In this document: one piece after another, positions 25,361-34,304 of the stretch
Layout: each line of letters opens with the position of its first letter
Position numbering within the stretch: the first letter of the stretch is position 1
Assembly (NCBI RefSeq): GCF_028863945.1
Contig: NZ_JARBEA010000009.1
Location: 1 to 62,783 of the forward strand
Direction: 5' to 3'
DNA from: Jeotgalibaca caeni
GTDB taxonomy: Bacteria; Bacillota; Bacilli; Lactobacillales; Aerococcaceae
DNA length: 62,783 bases
Notes under the pieces: generated by a model
The model's database searches: none
What the model saw: only the letters and a program-made list of their open reading frames with translations
Told to the model about the DNA's origin: nothing
Position numbers and translations under genes: made by a program

Positions 25361-26356
25361 TTATTCGTTCGAGTCGGCATCAAAAAAGATGCCTGCCTCT
25401 TTTCTTAATTTCTCTAACCATTGGTGCACAGTGTGGCTTTGTTCTTTCCATTCTTCGTACTCTTTTGTTTCAGTTGGCTCGGACAAAACGCGGGCAAATG
25501 CGTTTACTTCATCTAACATAAAGTGTTCGCTGACCGGTAAGGCTCGCTCGCTCTTTTCTCCCGTTCGTCCGTCATGCACTTCAACCTTCGTTGTGTTGCT
25601 GACACCGTCCAGCAGCAAAGTGAACTGTCCACTATGGATTTCGGATTTCGACAGCAAGTTTGAAATTTTGGATACGTGCAGAATCACATCAAACGTTGAA
25701 TAGCGAAGAACAACCGTACCTGCCCCATCAACGCCGGTCGCGACAGGTTTATAGAAGTATTGCCCCGATTCCGGCTCCCCGAACCAGCCTAGTGCTGCAT
25801 AAAGGGAATAAACGCCTAGATCCATAAGAGCCCCACCTGAAAAATGAGGAGAGAAAATATTTGGTTCCTCTCCTTGCAGTACGGCGTCGTAACGGGAAGA
25901 GTATTTACCAAACTGCAAAATTGCTCCATCAATCATTGGTAGCTGTTGAATTTCTGCTTGCACCTTCTTGAAGTTGGGGTCATGAAGATGGCGTGCTGCC
26001 TCAAATAGGAACAACCCTTTTTCCTCCGCCAGCAGGAACGCTGCTTCCCATTCTTTTGTATTCGAAAAGGCCGGCTTTTCCACAATCACGTGTTTGCCAT
26101 GATTCAGAGCTTCCATCGTCTGTTCAAAGTGAAGACTGTTTGGGGAAGCGATGTAGACTACTTCAATTTCAGGAGTCATCAACATATCTTCCAGTTGGTC
26201 ATAAAACAAGTCAGCCCCATATGGTTGGCCAAATTGTTCCGCTTGTGAATACGTACGACTATAAATGGCCTTTACTTGGAACTTATTGGATAACACAAGT
26301 GCTTTGGCAAATTCATGAGCAATGCTGCTCGTTCCGATCATCCCTACAGTAAACAT
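25361..26356 (-). CDS. Gfo/Idh/MocA-family oxidoreductase
   Basis: This 331-residue NAD(P)-dependent enzyme has an N-terminal Rossmann fold (VGMIGTSSIAHEFAKAL, residues 4-20) and the family signature EKPAFSN (about 93-99). A C-terminal alpha/beta substrate domain follows. Members oxidise or reduce sugars, polyols or dihydrodiols; the substrate is not evident. It lies upstream of the helicase gene on the same strand. Confidence 0.85.
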   Translation of the reverse strand: MFTVGMIGTSSIAHEFAKALVLSNKFQVKAIYSRTYSQAEQFGQPYGADLFYDQLEDMLMTPEIEVVYIASPNSLHFEQTMEALNHGKHVIVEKPAFSNTKEWEAAFLLAEEKGLFLFEAARHLHDPNFKKVQAEIQQLPMIDGAILQFGKYSSRYDAVLQGEEPNIFSPHFSGGALMDLGVYSLYAALGWFGEPESGQYFYKPVATGVDGAGTVVLRYSTFDVILHVSKISNLLSKSEIHSGQFTLLLDGVSNTTKVEVHDGRTGEKSERALPVSEHFMLDEVNAFARVLSEPTETKEYEEWKEQSHTVHQWLEKLRKEAGIFFDADSNE

Positions 26357-26423
26357 GTTGATTCCTCCGCTTCTTCTTTCCGTTGTCTCCTCTATTCTAC
26401 TACAGTTTCGCGCGCAAAGAAAT

Positions 26424-26448
26424 GAGGCGGAGTTCGAACTCTCGCCTC
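26424..26448 (-). terminator. Hairpin after aldo/keto reductase gene
   Basis: The stem GAGGC..AGTT/AACT..GCCTC is followed on the minus strand by ATTTCTTT. It is a moderate terminator between two minus-strand genes. Confidence 0.55.
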
Positions 26449-26462
26449 GCTTCTGGTATGAT

Positions 26463-27326
26463 CTATCTTCTTGAGCCGTGGCGTTTATTTTTGTTCGTAT
26501 CAGAAGAACGCTTCGCCGCTAGCTTCTGGCCCATGTTGTTTATGGTGTCCATATCTTCGTCGCTTAATTCAAAATCAAAAATTTCTAGATTTTCTTTCAT
26601 CCGCTCGTCATGGCTTGTTTTGGGAATCGGTACGACTTCACGATCGATGCACCATTTCAAGGCTATTTGAGCAGGTGTTTTGTCATACTTATTCCCAATT
26701 GTCATTAACTTCTTATCTTTATGGACCTTCCCAGCACCTAACGGACTGTATGCCATGATAACCATATTCTTACTGCTGCAAAATTCATCTAAATCTGCAT
26801 TCATATTGCCGGGACTGACAGGGATTTGGTTAACGGCTGGACGAATCCGCCCTTCTTTTAATAGCTCATTCAATTCACCGCGGTTAAAGTTTGAAACACC
26901 GATGCTGCGCACACGGCCCGATTCCTTCAGTTCTTCCAGAGCACGCCAGGTATCCACATTCTTTCCTTCTGCTTCGTGCGGCCAATGGATTAAGTACAAG
27001 TCCATATAGTCGAGACCCAGCCGAGCTTCGCTACGTTGAAAGGCATCCATGGTCTGTTCGTATCCCATTTCATCCTTCCATGCTTTTGAAACGACAAAGA
27101 TGTCTTCACGAGAAATACCGGCATTGATAGCCTTCTGAATCCCGCGCCCAACCCCTTCTTCGTTCCTGTACCAGCTAGCTGTATCAATCAGGCGGAATCC
27201 ACGCATGATCGCCTTGAAGACCAGCTCTTCTGCTTCTTCATTCTTAATTCCGGAGGTTCCATAACCAATGACGGGAATTGTATATCCATCATTCAGCGGC
27301 AAACGATCTAATGAGCTTTTCACCAT
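26463..27326 (-). CDS. Aldo/keto reductase
   Basis: This NADPH-dependent carbonyl reductase has 287 residues and a (beta/alpha)8 barrel. Catalytic Asp and Tyr lie in LIDTASWYRNEEGVG, catalytic Lys in FVVSKAW and His in YLIHWPHE. The cofactor end shows IPKTSHDERMKENL. Family members reduce small aldehydes and ketones such as methylglyoxal. It is the first gene of a minus-strand group, but a hairpin separates it from the next gene. Confidence 0.9.
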   Translation of the reverse strand: MVKSSLDRLPLNDGYTIPVIGYGTSGIKNEEAEELVFKAIMRGFRLIDTASWYRNEEGVGRGIQKAINAGISREDIFVVSKAWKDEMGYEQTMDAFQRSEARLGLDYMDLYLIHWPHEAEGKNVDTWRALEELKESGRVRSIGVSNFNRGELNELLKEGRIRPAVNQIPVSPGNMNADLDEFCSSKNMVIMAYSPLGAGKVHKDKKLMTIGNKYDKTPAQIALKWCIDREVVPIPKTSHDERMKENLEIFDFELSDEDMDTINNMGQKLAAKRSSDTNKNKRHGSRR

Positions 27327-27411
27327 TTCTAAAACACCCCTTTTGCTATTTCCTTCATTCTACCTGTTTTAAGCATGGCTGACAAAGGAAGTGGTTGCGT
27401 TTCCACGTTTC

Positions 27412-28278
27412 TTATTCCGCGCTAGAATGGTGCAAGGTCACAAGGACGAGTTCTGGACGGTTGTTGATGCGGAATGGGAATTGGGAAGGCCCCAAACCTC
27501 TGCTGATCACCAATTTTTTAGAATGGTCATTTCGATAAGCAAAGACCCCGCTCGTATGAGCTGGCATTCTTCCTTGCCCCGGCGCAAACAACCCACCGAT
27601 TCCTGGAATTCGAATTTGACCACCATGCGCATGTCCAGAAAAGGTAACATCCGGCGCAATCGTTGGATCTGTATGGAATTTTTCAAAGTCTTCTGGATGA
27701 TGGGCCAGCAACAAACGGGTTTGCCCAGCCCAGTCAGGACGCAATGCGATATTCCGCAGTGGTTGTCTCGTTTGTGATTTCATTAACCGGCCCGCTTCCG
27801 CTAATCCCATTACAACCAGCGCCTTTCTCCCAGGCAGTAATAGGGAGTACGCGTCGTTTTCCAAAAAGGTAATGCCAGAACGGCGATAAAGAGCCACCAA
27901 GTCACTCTTGTTTGGCGAATTGATGTCATGATTGCCATTCACCGCATAGGTCGGCGCAATATGCCGTAATTTACTTAAAAAGGAAACCGACTCTTCTAGA
28001 TGAAAGGCATTCCCTGCATCCACTTGGTCCCCTGTCAGAAAAACAAGGTCTGGTGCCGCTTCTTTTACAGCTTTTACTAATTGATCTAGGTTAATTTTTG
28101 TATTCGGCATATGCAAGTCAGAAAGGTGTGCAATCTTCAACCCATCATTTTCCCTTGCTAAGTTCGGCACTACCAAGTCGTATTCTGTTTCTTGAATCCA
28201 AGTATTTTGTAAATACAGGTAGGTAGCTACCCCTCCGGCCGCTGCTACAGTTTTCATTACTTTATCCGTTACACTCAC
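27412..28278 (-). CDS. Membrane-anchored metallophosphoesterase (YkuE-like)
   Basis: This 288-residue calcineurin-like phosphoesterase has an N-terminal hydrophobic anchor and the metal motifs AHLSDLHM (DxH), TGDQVDAG (GD), NGNHD (GNHD) and FSGHAHGGQ (GHxH). The family includes YkuE and UDP-diacylglucosamine-type hydrolases acting on phosphodiesters at the membrane. GTG 28278 is preferred because AGGAG lies 10 nt upstream; a start at 28308 is also possible. Confidence 0.85.
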   Translation of the reverse strand: MSVTDKVMKTVAAAGGVATYLYLQNTWIQETEYDLVVPNLARENDGLKIAHLSDLHMPNTKINLDQLVKAVKEAAPDLVFLTGDQVDAGNAFHLEESVSFLSKLRHIAPTYAVNGNHDINSPNKSDLVALYRRSGITFLENDAYSLLLPGRKALVVMGLAEAGRLMKSQTRQPLRNIALRPDWAGQTRLLLAHHPEDFEKFHTDPTIAPDVTFSGHAHGGQIRIPGIGGLFAPGQGRMPAHTSGVFAYRNDHSKKLVISRGLGPSQFPFRINNRPELVLVTLHHSSAE

Positions 28279-28446
28279 TTGTCCATCACTCCTACGTTTG
28301 CTTCTCACTTTGTCTTAGGTTTATTTTACGGCTTCTTGCTAAAATTCGCCAACTTTTCCCGTGGGTTTCTCTTCTTTCGTATGTTATACTTTTTATATCC
28401 ATAAATTTATTTTAACATTACAATACTCAATGAAAGGAGTTCATCT

Positions 28447-29931
28447 ATGGAAATATTTCTAGATAAAGTAAAAGAGGTCCTTCAAGCTACGCTTCCCATT
28501 ACCTTGCTTGTGGTGATTCTCCATTTTACCATTGCACCCTTACCAGGTGTCGAGTTTCCACGTTTCTTATTCGGAGCTTTTCTTATCATTTTAGGCCTTT
28601 CGATTTTCCTGTTTGGTGTGGACATTGGGATTACACCGATTGGGAACTATCTGGGGAAAGAGATCGCTCGAAGCAACAGTCTTCGATTCGTGCTGGTCAT
28701 GGGATTGATGCTCGGTTTTTTCATCTCCATTGCCGAACCTGACCTTATTATCTTAGCTAACCAAGTTAGCGAAGTAACGGAAGGTGCGATTCCTAGTAGT
28801 TTGATGCTCGTCGTCGTTTCAGTCGGAATTGCCTTCATGATGACAGCTGGACTATTTCGGGTTGTTTATCGTTATCCGCTCAAGAAACTATTTACCGTTG
28901 TTTATGCTCTCATCTTCTTGATTGCTATATTCAGCTCAAATGATTTGTTTGCCATCGCCTTCGATGCATCTGGTTCAACGACCGGTGCACTGACCGTTCC
29001 ATTCATGCTCGCTCTCGCAATGGGGGTCGCTTCCTTGAACCATGATTCCAAATCCGCTGAAATCGACAGCTTCGGTTTAGTGGGAATTGCTTCAAGTGGG
29101 GCTATTTTGGGGGTTTTGATTCTCGGTTTGTTTACGGGAAACAGTGACATTTCGGGGACATTAACGGTTGATGCGAACAATTATACGAGTTGGGTTACTC
29201 CATTCGTCGAGACTCTGCCCCACCTAGCTTGGGAAACCATCATCTCCATTGCACCGATTCTTTCTATTTTTGTTGTTTATCATCTCTTCTTTGCAAAGGT
29301 GAAAATGCACGCTCGAGAAATGAAACGAATCTTTCTTGGAACCATTTACTTGTATGTTGGGCTTGTGTTATTCTTAACCGGTGTAAACGCAGGATTCTTG
29401 AATGTCGGACGACAAATCGGCATGCTGGTCGGCGGTATGGAAAATAAAATACCGGTTCTCTTTATTGGATTGTTACTCGGTCTCGTAGTGATTCTTGCAG
29501 AGCCGGCGGTTTACGTGCTCACCCATCAGATTGAAGCTGTGACAAACGGCTCCGTAAAACGTGGCGTTGTCCTCACTTTCCTCTCGGTTGGGGTAGGTTT
29601 GGCTGTTTTCCTTTCCGTTGTACGCGTACTCGTACCCGCTATCGAATTATGGCACTATCTTGTTCCCGGCTATATTATTGCCCTCGCACTCGCATTTCGG
29701 GTTCCGAACTTATTCGTTGGGATGGCTTTTGATGCAGGGGGCGTTGCCTCTGGTCCGATGACCGCTACGTTCATTCTTGCCTTTATTCAAGGGGTTGCAG
29801 AAATTACCCCTCATGCAAATGTTTTATTGGAAGGTTTTGGAATGATTGCGATGGTCGCAATGATGCCTATTCTTTCTTTACAAATTTTGGGTGGCATTTA
29901 TCAACGCAGAGCGAAAAAGGAGGATCTCTAA
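28447..29931 (+). CDS. DUF1538 membrane protein (transporter-like)
   Basis: This integral membrane protein has 494 residues and about 12 helices arranged as two homologous DUF1538 halves. Each contains an IAEPD or LAEPA motif (SIAEPDLIILANQVSEVT near residue 95 and ILAEPAVYVLTHQIEAVT near 350) and an FDASGSTTGALTVPF or FDAGGVASGPMTATF motif. The internal repeat and paired glycine-rich motifs look like an inverted-repeat transporter, but no substrate is known. The next gene, encoding a tandem-PII protein, overlaps its ribosome site with the end of this gene, as expected for a transporter and its nitrogen/energy sensor. Confidence 0.85.
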   Translation: MEIFLDKVKEVLQATLPITLLVVILHFTIAPLPGVEFPRFLFGAFLIILGLSIFLFGVDIGITPIGNYLGKEIARSNSLRFVLVMGLMLGFFISIAEPDLIILANQVSEVTEGAIPSSLMLVVVSVGIAFMMTAGLFRVVYRYPLKKLFTVVYALIFLIAIFSSNDLFAIAFDASGSTTGALTVPFMLALAMGVASLNHDSKSAEIDSFGLVGIASSGAILGVLILGLFTGNSDISGTLTVDANNYTSWVTPFVETLPHLAWETIISIAPILSIFVVYHLFFAKVKMHAREMKRIFLGTIYLYVGLVLFLTGVNAGFLNVGRQIGMLVGGMENKIPVLFIGLLLGLVVILAEPAVYVLTHQIEAVTNGSVKRGVVLTFLSVGVGLAVFLSVVRVLVPAIELWHYLVPGYIIALALAFRVPNLFVGMAFDAGGVASGPMTATFILAFIQGVAEITPHANVLLEGFGMIAMVAMMPILSLQILGGIYQRRAKKEDL

Positions 29932-29932
29932 T

Positions 29933-30610
29933 TTGAGTGAGCAACCAATTAACAAACGCTATTTTGACTTAATCGTCACAATCGTAAATATTGGCAAAGC
30001 CAGTCGCGTTTTGGAAGAAGCAAAGAAACAGGGAGTTACAGGAGGCACCATCACCCTTGCACACGGTACGGTAAGTAGTGGGTTATTGCGAAAACTTGGT
30101 TTAATGGAAGTCCGAAAAGAAGTTTTGTTCATGGTCAGTGATCGGATGTTTACGAATGATGCGATTGATCACTTAAATGAAACATTCAAGTTGAATGAAC
30201 CGAATAAAGGAATTATCTTCTCCGTCCCTCTTTCTAATATTTTAGGAACACAGGGGCAACGCTTCGACTTGCATGAGACGGATCCAATTGAAGATGCAAC
30301 CCATGAACTGTTCTTCTCGATTGTTCCGAACGGTGTGGGCGATGATGTTGTCGATGCAGTTCGCTCCATTGGGGCATCTGGCGGGACCATTCTTCATGGT
30401 CTAGGCGCCTTCGCTGAAACGGTGACAAAAGTATTCGGAATTGAAATTAATTCTGAAAGAGATATCGTATTAAACTTAGTCGACAAAGCGATTGCTGACC
30501 AAGTTGAGGAAACATTAACCACTAATATTAATTATCAAGACCGTGATTCCGGCATTCTATTCAGTATGGATGCTCATCATGTTCGCGGAATTTATCAAAA
30601 GAAAAAATAA
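29933..30610 (+). CDS. Tandem PII-like regulatory protein
   Basis: This 225-residue protein contains two PII/GlnB-like ferredoxin-fold domains in one chain. Domain 1 (about residues 8-110) begins FDLIVTIVNIGKASRVLEEA and has GGTITLAHGT. Domain 2 (about 118-222) begins HELFFSIVPNGVGDDVVDAV and has GGTILHGLGA. PII proteins normally form trimers of single domains and gate transporters by binding ATP/ADP and 2-oxoglutarate. I choose TTG 29933, 9 nt after AAAGGAGG. Coupling to the DUF1538 gene suggests it regulates that protein. Confidence 0.75.
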   Translation: MSEQPINKRYFDLIVTIVNIGKASRVLEEAKKQGVTGGTITLAHGTVSSGLLRKLGLMEVRKEVLFMVSDRMFTNDAIDHLNETFKLNEPNKGIIFSVPLSNILGTQGQRFDLHETDPIEDATHELFFSIVPNGVGDDVVDAVRSIGASGGTILHGLGAFAETVTKVFGIEINSERDIVLNLVDKAIADQVEETLTTNINYQDRDSGILFSMDAHHVRGIYQKKK

Positions 30611-30614
30611 GGTT

Positions 30615-30649
30615 TAGGAAGAGGCTGGGATTTCCCAGCTTCTTTTTTT
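30615..30649 (+). terminator. Terminator after tandem-PII gene
   Basis: GAGGCTGGG-ATTT-CCCAGCTTC is followed by a T-run, directly after the stop. Confidence 0.9.
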
Positions 30650-30769
30650 ACTTTAGAGATACAGTTTATTTTAACTGTACTCATTCAGAATTGCTTTCCT
30701 ACTTTTGAAATGATATAGTGGAAAAGGAAAGAAAACGCTTATGCATGTTTGTTAAAGGGGAGGGTCCGT

Positions 30770-31510
30770 TTGATTGAATTAAAGCAAGTTTCCAAACAAT
30801 ATACCGGACAAAACGGCATTTTTAACGCAGTACATCAAGTTGATTTGACGATTCAGCAAAATGAAATTTTTGGAGTCATTGGTGAAAGTGGTGCGGGAAA
30901 ATCGACCTTGCTTCGATTTATCAATGCCCTGGAAACGCCGGATGTGGGTCATGTAATCGTGAATGGAATGAACATTCATGAAATGAGTAAACAGCAATTA
31001 AGACTGTACCAAAAAAATATTGGAATGATTTTCCAACAATTTAACTTGCTAAGCAACAAAACAGTGGAAGAAAATATTCGTTTGCCGCTTGAACTTCACG
31101 CTTATCCAGAAAGTATCCCAATGGATCAAATTCTGGCATTTGTTGGTTTAACCGATAAGCGGAATCATTACCCTGCCCAACTGTCTGGCGGGCAGCAACA
31201 ACGTGTTGGAATCGCTCGCGCTTTAATCACTCGCCCTTCCATCTTGTTGTGTGATGAACCAACTTCAGCGCTCGACCATCGGACCACGCAGGATATTGTG
31301 AAACTACTGAAACAAGCCCATGAAAAATTCGAGATGACCGTTGTCATTGTTACGCATGAATTAGAAGTCATTAAAGCGTTATGTGAACGGGCAGCCATTT
31401 TAGAAAATGGTACATTGCTAGATACGATTGCGGTCAAACAAACGAAAAGAAACGAAGATCCAATCAAATCGTATCACCAACAAGCGCTGGAGGTATTGAC
31501 TTATGAGTAA
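30770..31510 (+). CDS. metN: Methionine-type ABC transporter ATP-binding protein
   Basis: This is the ATPase of a MetNIQ importer, 246 residues. Walker A is GESGAGKST, the Q-loop is MIFQQFNLL, the signature is LSGGQQQRVGIARAL and Walker B is LLCDEPTSALD. It lacks the C-terminal NIL/ACT regulatory domain of about 100 residues that lets classical MetN sense methionine. The start is TTG 30770, 6 nt after AAAGGGGAGG. The stop overlaps the metI start. Confidence 0.88.
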   Translation: MIELKQVSKQYTGQNGIFNAVHQVDLTIQQNEIFGVIGESGAGKSTLLRFINALETPDVGHVIVNGMNIHEMSKQQLRLYQKNIGMIFQQFNLLSNKTVEENIRLPLELHAYPESIPMDQILAFVGLTDKRNHYPAQLSGGQQQRVGIARALITRPSILLCDEPTSALDHRTTQDIVKLLKQAHEKFEMTVVIVTHELEVIKALCERAAILENGTLLDTIAVKQTKRNEDPIKSYHQQALEVLTYE

Positions 31511-32192
31511 TACACTTACGCTCTATCTCGAACGGGTGGTTGAGTATTTGCCGCGTTTATTAGAAAGCTTGCAGGAAACAGGAATCATGATGCTTTTCGC
31601 TACGGTTGCTGCCATTTTGATTGGACTGCCATTGGGTACTATCATCTTCTTAACCAGTCCCGGCAAGCCGTTGGAGCACCGCTTCTGGAATCGGTTGGTG
31701 AATGTTTTCGTAAATATTATTCGTTCCTTCCCCTTCCTCTTATTAGTGATTGCCTTGCAGCCAGCCATTCGAGCCGTTTATGGACGAGCCACTGGAGATC
31801 CGATTGCGGCGTCATTTCCGGTAATGGTCATCGCCATTGCTTTATATGCTCGCTTTGTGGAACAGTCTTTACTGGATATCTCAAGAGGTGTTTTGGAAAC
31901 TGCGCAGTCGATGGGCGCGACCGTTCCGCAATTAGTATGGAAGTTTTTGTATGTAGAGGCACGCAGTTCATTAATCATTGGCTTCACGACTGCGTTTGTA
32001 AGTTTTATTTCTTACTCGACCATGATGGGAGTCGTTGGTGGTGGTGGAATCGGGGACTTCGCTATCCGTTACGGCTACCAACGTTATGAAACAGATATTA
32101 TGTACACCGCAATTGTGGTAATTATTTTATTCGTGGAACTGGCTCAGTGGCTAGGGCTACGAATCGCAAGACGCTTTGACAAACGATCATAA
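31503..32192 (+). CDS. metI: Methionine-type ABC transporter permease
   Basis: This 229-residue permease has five to six membrane helices and the MetI-type coupling region (QSLLDISRGVLETAQSMGATVPQ in parts, about residues 118-140). GVVGGGGIGDFAIRYGYQRYE near residue 185 is the family's conserved C-terminal loop. It overlaps metN by 8 nt. Confidence 0.92.
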   Translation: MSNTLTLYLERVVEYLPRLLESLQETGIMMLFATVAAILIGLPLGTIIFLTSPGKPLEHRFWNRLVNVFVNIIRSFPFLLLVIALQPAIRAVYGRATGDPIAASFPVMVIAIALYARFVEQSLLDISRGVLETAQSMGATVPQLVWKFLYVEARSSLIIGFTTAFVSFISYSTMMGVVGGGGIGDFAIRYGYQRYETDIMYTAIVVIILFVELAQWLGLRIARRFDKRS

Positions 32193-32211
32193 TTAAAGGA
32201 GAGATTTATCC

Positions 32212-33060
32212 ATGTGGAAAAAAGGTTTGGTTTTTAGTGGATTGGCATTGTTATTGGCAGGTTGTGCATCAGAAAATCCAGGTTCTTCTGATGCTTCAAC
32301 AGATGAAGTGGTAGAACAAGAAGAAATCGTCATTAAAGTTGCTTCCCATTTGCCGCCAATGACTGATATTGTCGAACTAGCAGGCGATGTCATTGCAGAA
32401 CCTTATACGATTGAACTGGTAGAAGTTTCTGATAATATTCAATACAATGAAGCCTTGTTAAACGAGGAAGTTGATGCCAACTTTGCGCAGCACGAACCCT
32501 TCATGGAGCAGTTCAATGAAGAGCGTGATGGCAATCTTGTTGCACTTCAAACCATCTATAACCCAATCGTCGGGTTCTACTCTCCTGTCTACGATTCAAT
32601 TGAAGATATTGAAGACGGAGCAGAAGTTGCCATCCCAAGTGACGGTACCAATGAAGCTCGTGCGTTACTAGTGCTTGACTCCCATGGGGTGTTGACGGTG
32701 GATCCAGAAGTTAGCGCGTTTGCAGTAACAGTGGATGATATTATCGATAACCCACACAACCTTACCTTTACACACATCGACTTGTTGAACTTAACCAGTG
32801 CCTATGAAGACGGTGTTCCTTTGGTATTCAACTACCCAACCTATATCGACAAAATCGGTTTGAAAACAGAAGATGCTTTGCTGTTAGAAAATGACGACAG
32901 CTATACATTTGCCCTACAAGTTATTGCACGAGAAGACAATCAAGATTCTCCTGAAATCAAGGCTCTGCTTGAAGCATTCACTTCCAAAGAAGTGCATGAT
33001 TATCTAGATGAATTATCGGAGATTGGACATCTAGAACCTGCCTTTGAAGTGAGCGAGTAA
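32212..33060 (+). CDS. metQ: Methionine-type ABC transporter substrate-binding lipoprotein
   Basis: This NlpA/MetQ-family lipoprotein has 282 residues. The lipobox LLAGC ends at Cys18 or so. The mature protein starts with an acidic linker and then KVASHLPPMTDIVELAGDVI, with the typical NEEVDANFAQHEPFMEQFN loop near residue 90. It is anchored outside the membrane and passes D/L-methionine or another amino acid to MetI; specificity is inferred from family. Confidence 0.9.
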   Translation: MWKKGLVFSGLALLLAGCASENPGSSDASTDEVVEQEEIVIKVASHLPPMTDIVELAGDVIAEPYTIELVEVSDNIQYNEALLNEEVDANFAQHEPFMEQFNEERDGNLVALQTIYNPIVGFYSPVYDSIEDIEDGAEVAIPSDGTNEARALLVLDSHGVLTVDPEVSAFAVTVDDIIDNPHNLTFTHIDLLNLTSAYEDGVPLVFNYPTYIDKIGLKTEDALLLENDDSYTFALQVIAREDNQDSPEIKALLEAFTSKEVHDYLDELSEIGHLEPAFEVSE

Positions 33061-33089
33061 AATCAGCAGTAGTTATTTGCTTCCATCTC

Positions 33090-33182
33090 TGCTATAATCG
33101 AATGCGGTACAAATGAATACTTGTTATTCTTGTTCCTTCACACTAGAAGCGGCTCAGGGAATCCTGGGCCGCTTCTTTTGTC
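33090..33182 (+). ncRNA. Possible short transcript ending at shared terminator
   Basis: TGCTATAAT (33090-33098) lies just after the metQ stop. About 50 nt of weakly structured, T-rich sequence and the terminator at 33149-33182 follow. The unit size (about 78 nt) and -10 equal those of the candidate RNA at 5448, but there is no clear -35 or internal hairpin. This is a weak candidate. Confidence 0.25.
33149..33182. terminator. Terminator between metQ and ogt
   Basis: AGAAGCGGCTCAGG-GAAT-CCTGGGCCGCTTCT is followed by TTTG. It serves the metQ operon and perhaps the convergent ogt gene. Confidence 0.85.
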
Positions 33183-33185
33183 TAT

Positions 33186-33677
33186 TTAAAAAGTAATCGC
33201 ATGTGCCTCTAGGTTCAACAAATATTCTTTCACTGCCAGTCCGCCGCCATACCCCACCAAGGCACCATTACTGCCGATTACCCGGTGGCATGGGGTTACA
33301 ACGGAAATCGGATTGCGGTTATTGGCCATACCGACTGCTCGAACGGCTTTCGGATTACCGATAGCGATTGCTAACTGTTTATAAGAACGTACCTCTCCAT
33401 AAGGAATTTCTCGCAATGCCTGCCAGACAATTTCCTGAAAGGGGGTTCCTTTCGTCGAAAGTGGCAAGTCAAATTCAGTACGTTGACCTTGGAAATATTC
33501 GAGCAATTGTTTTTTTGCTGTTTTTAGTAACGGTGTTTCGATTTCCTTCATTTGAGTCAATTCGGCTTTTCGAACAGAGTCTACTTCGGACTTCAGATGT
33601 TCGACAACGGATATCCCTGCTCCATTTTCCACAATTACATATGGGCCAATCGGTGTGTCTACTACTTGGTAGTACAT
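33186..33677 (-). CDS. ogt: Methylated-DNA--[protein]-cysteine S-methyltransferase
   Basis: This suicide repair protein transfers methyl groups from O6-methylguanine to its own Cys. It has 163 residues, with catalytic Cys130 in the signature TPCHRVIG. The helix-turn-helix DNA-binding region (SYKQLAIAIGNPKAVRAVG, 98-116) and terminal GYGGGLAVKEYLLNLE are present. It is a single gene convergent with metNIQ. Confidence 0.95.
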   Translation of the reverse strand: MYYQVVDTPIGPYVIVENGAGISVVEHLKSEVDSVRKAELTQMKEIETPLLKTAKKQLLEYFQGQRTEFDLPLSTKGTPFQEIVWQALREIPYGEVRSYKQLAIAIGNPKAVRAVGMANNRNPISVVTPCHRVIGSNGALVGYGGGLAVKEYLLNLEAHAITF

Positions 33678-33801
33678 CTCGTCGCCTCCTTTTGCTTCAT
33701 CTTAATTCTTTGCCGGGCATGCGTCAAGGGAAGATGGGATCGACAAATCTTATTTTATATAGTAAACTATATAAAGTTTAGCAACGAAAGAAGGATTTCT
33801 T

Positions 33802-34167
33802 GTGAAAAATATCTTTTACGTTACAGTTGGTTTCTTGTCCTTCGGCATTGGTTCTATCGGGGTTTTACTTCCCGTACTACCAACTACCCCTTTCCTATTG
33901 CTCAGTGCTGTCTGTTTTGCTCAAGGGTCTGAAAAGTTTGAGGTATGGTTGAGAGATACAAAAATTTATCAAGCATACGTAGCCGACTATTTGGAAACAA
34001 AGACCATCGCCAAAAATCGTAAATGGAAAATCTGGCTAAACATTCTAGTGCTCATGAGCATTTCCATTTATTTTGCTCCTCTGCTGCCTGTCAAAGTTTT
34101 CCTCAGTTTGTTGACGGTTGGCATTACGCTCTATTTATTTTTCGTTATTCCGAGTTCTACCAAATAG
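33802..34167 (+). CDS. DUF454 (YbaN-like) inner-membrane protein
   Basis: This 121-residue membrane protein has helices at about residues 5-40 (two short ones) and 75-115. The family signature GVLLPVLPTTPFLLLSAVCFA is split around residues 20-40 and is followed by the conserved FEVWLRDTKIYQAYV amphipathic segment. Function is unknown. The start is GTG 33802 after GAAAGAAGG. Confidence 0.85.
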   Translation: MKNIFYVTVGFLSFGIGSIGVLLPVLPTTPFLLLSAVCFAQGSEKFEVWLRDTKIYQAYVADYLETKTIAKNRKWKIWLNILVLMSISIYFAPLLPVKVFLSLLTVGITLYLFFVIPSSTK

Positions 34168-34175
34168 ATATTTAT

Positions 34176-34217
34176 GAGGCAATCACCTTCTCCGTTTCAG
34201 GAAAGGTGGTTGCTTTT
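34176..34217 (+). terminator. Terminator of DUF454 gene
   Basis: GCAATCACCTT pairs with AAGGTGGTTGC and is followed by TTTTTA. Confidence 0.85.
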
Positions 34218-34304
34218 TAAATTCATTAAGAGATAATTCACTATTTTTTCACACTTTTGTTCTATACTGACTAATAGAGTGTCAAATGACAAAGGAGCGA
34301 TCGA

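Noticed and set aside
25161-25703. Open frame of 180 codons on the plus strand
   Set aside because: It is antisense to the helicase and Gfo/Idh genes, both of which have clear motifs and ribosome sites.
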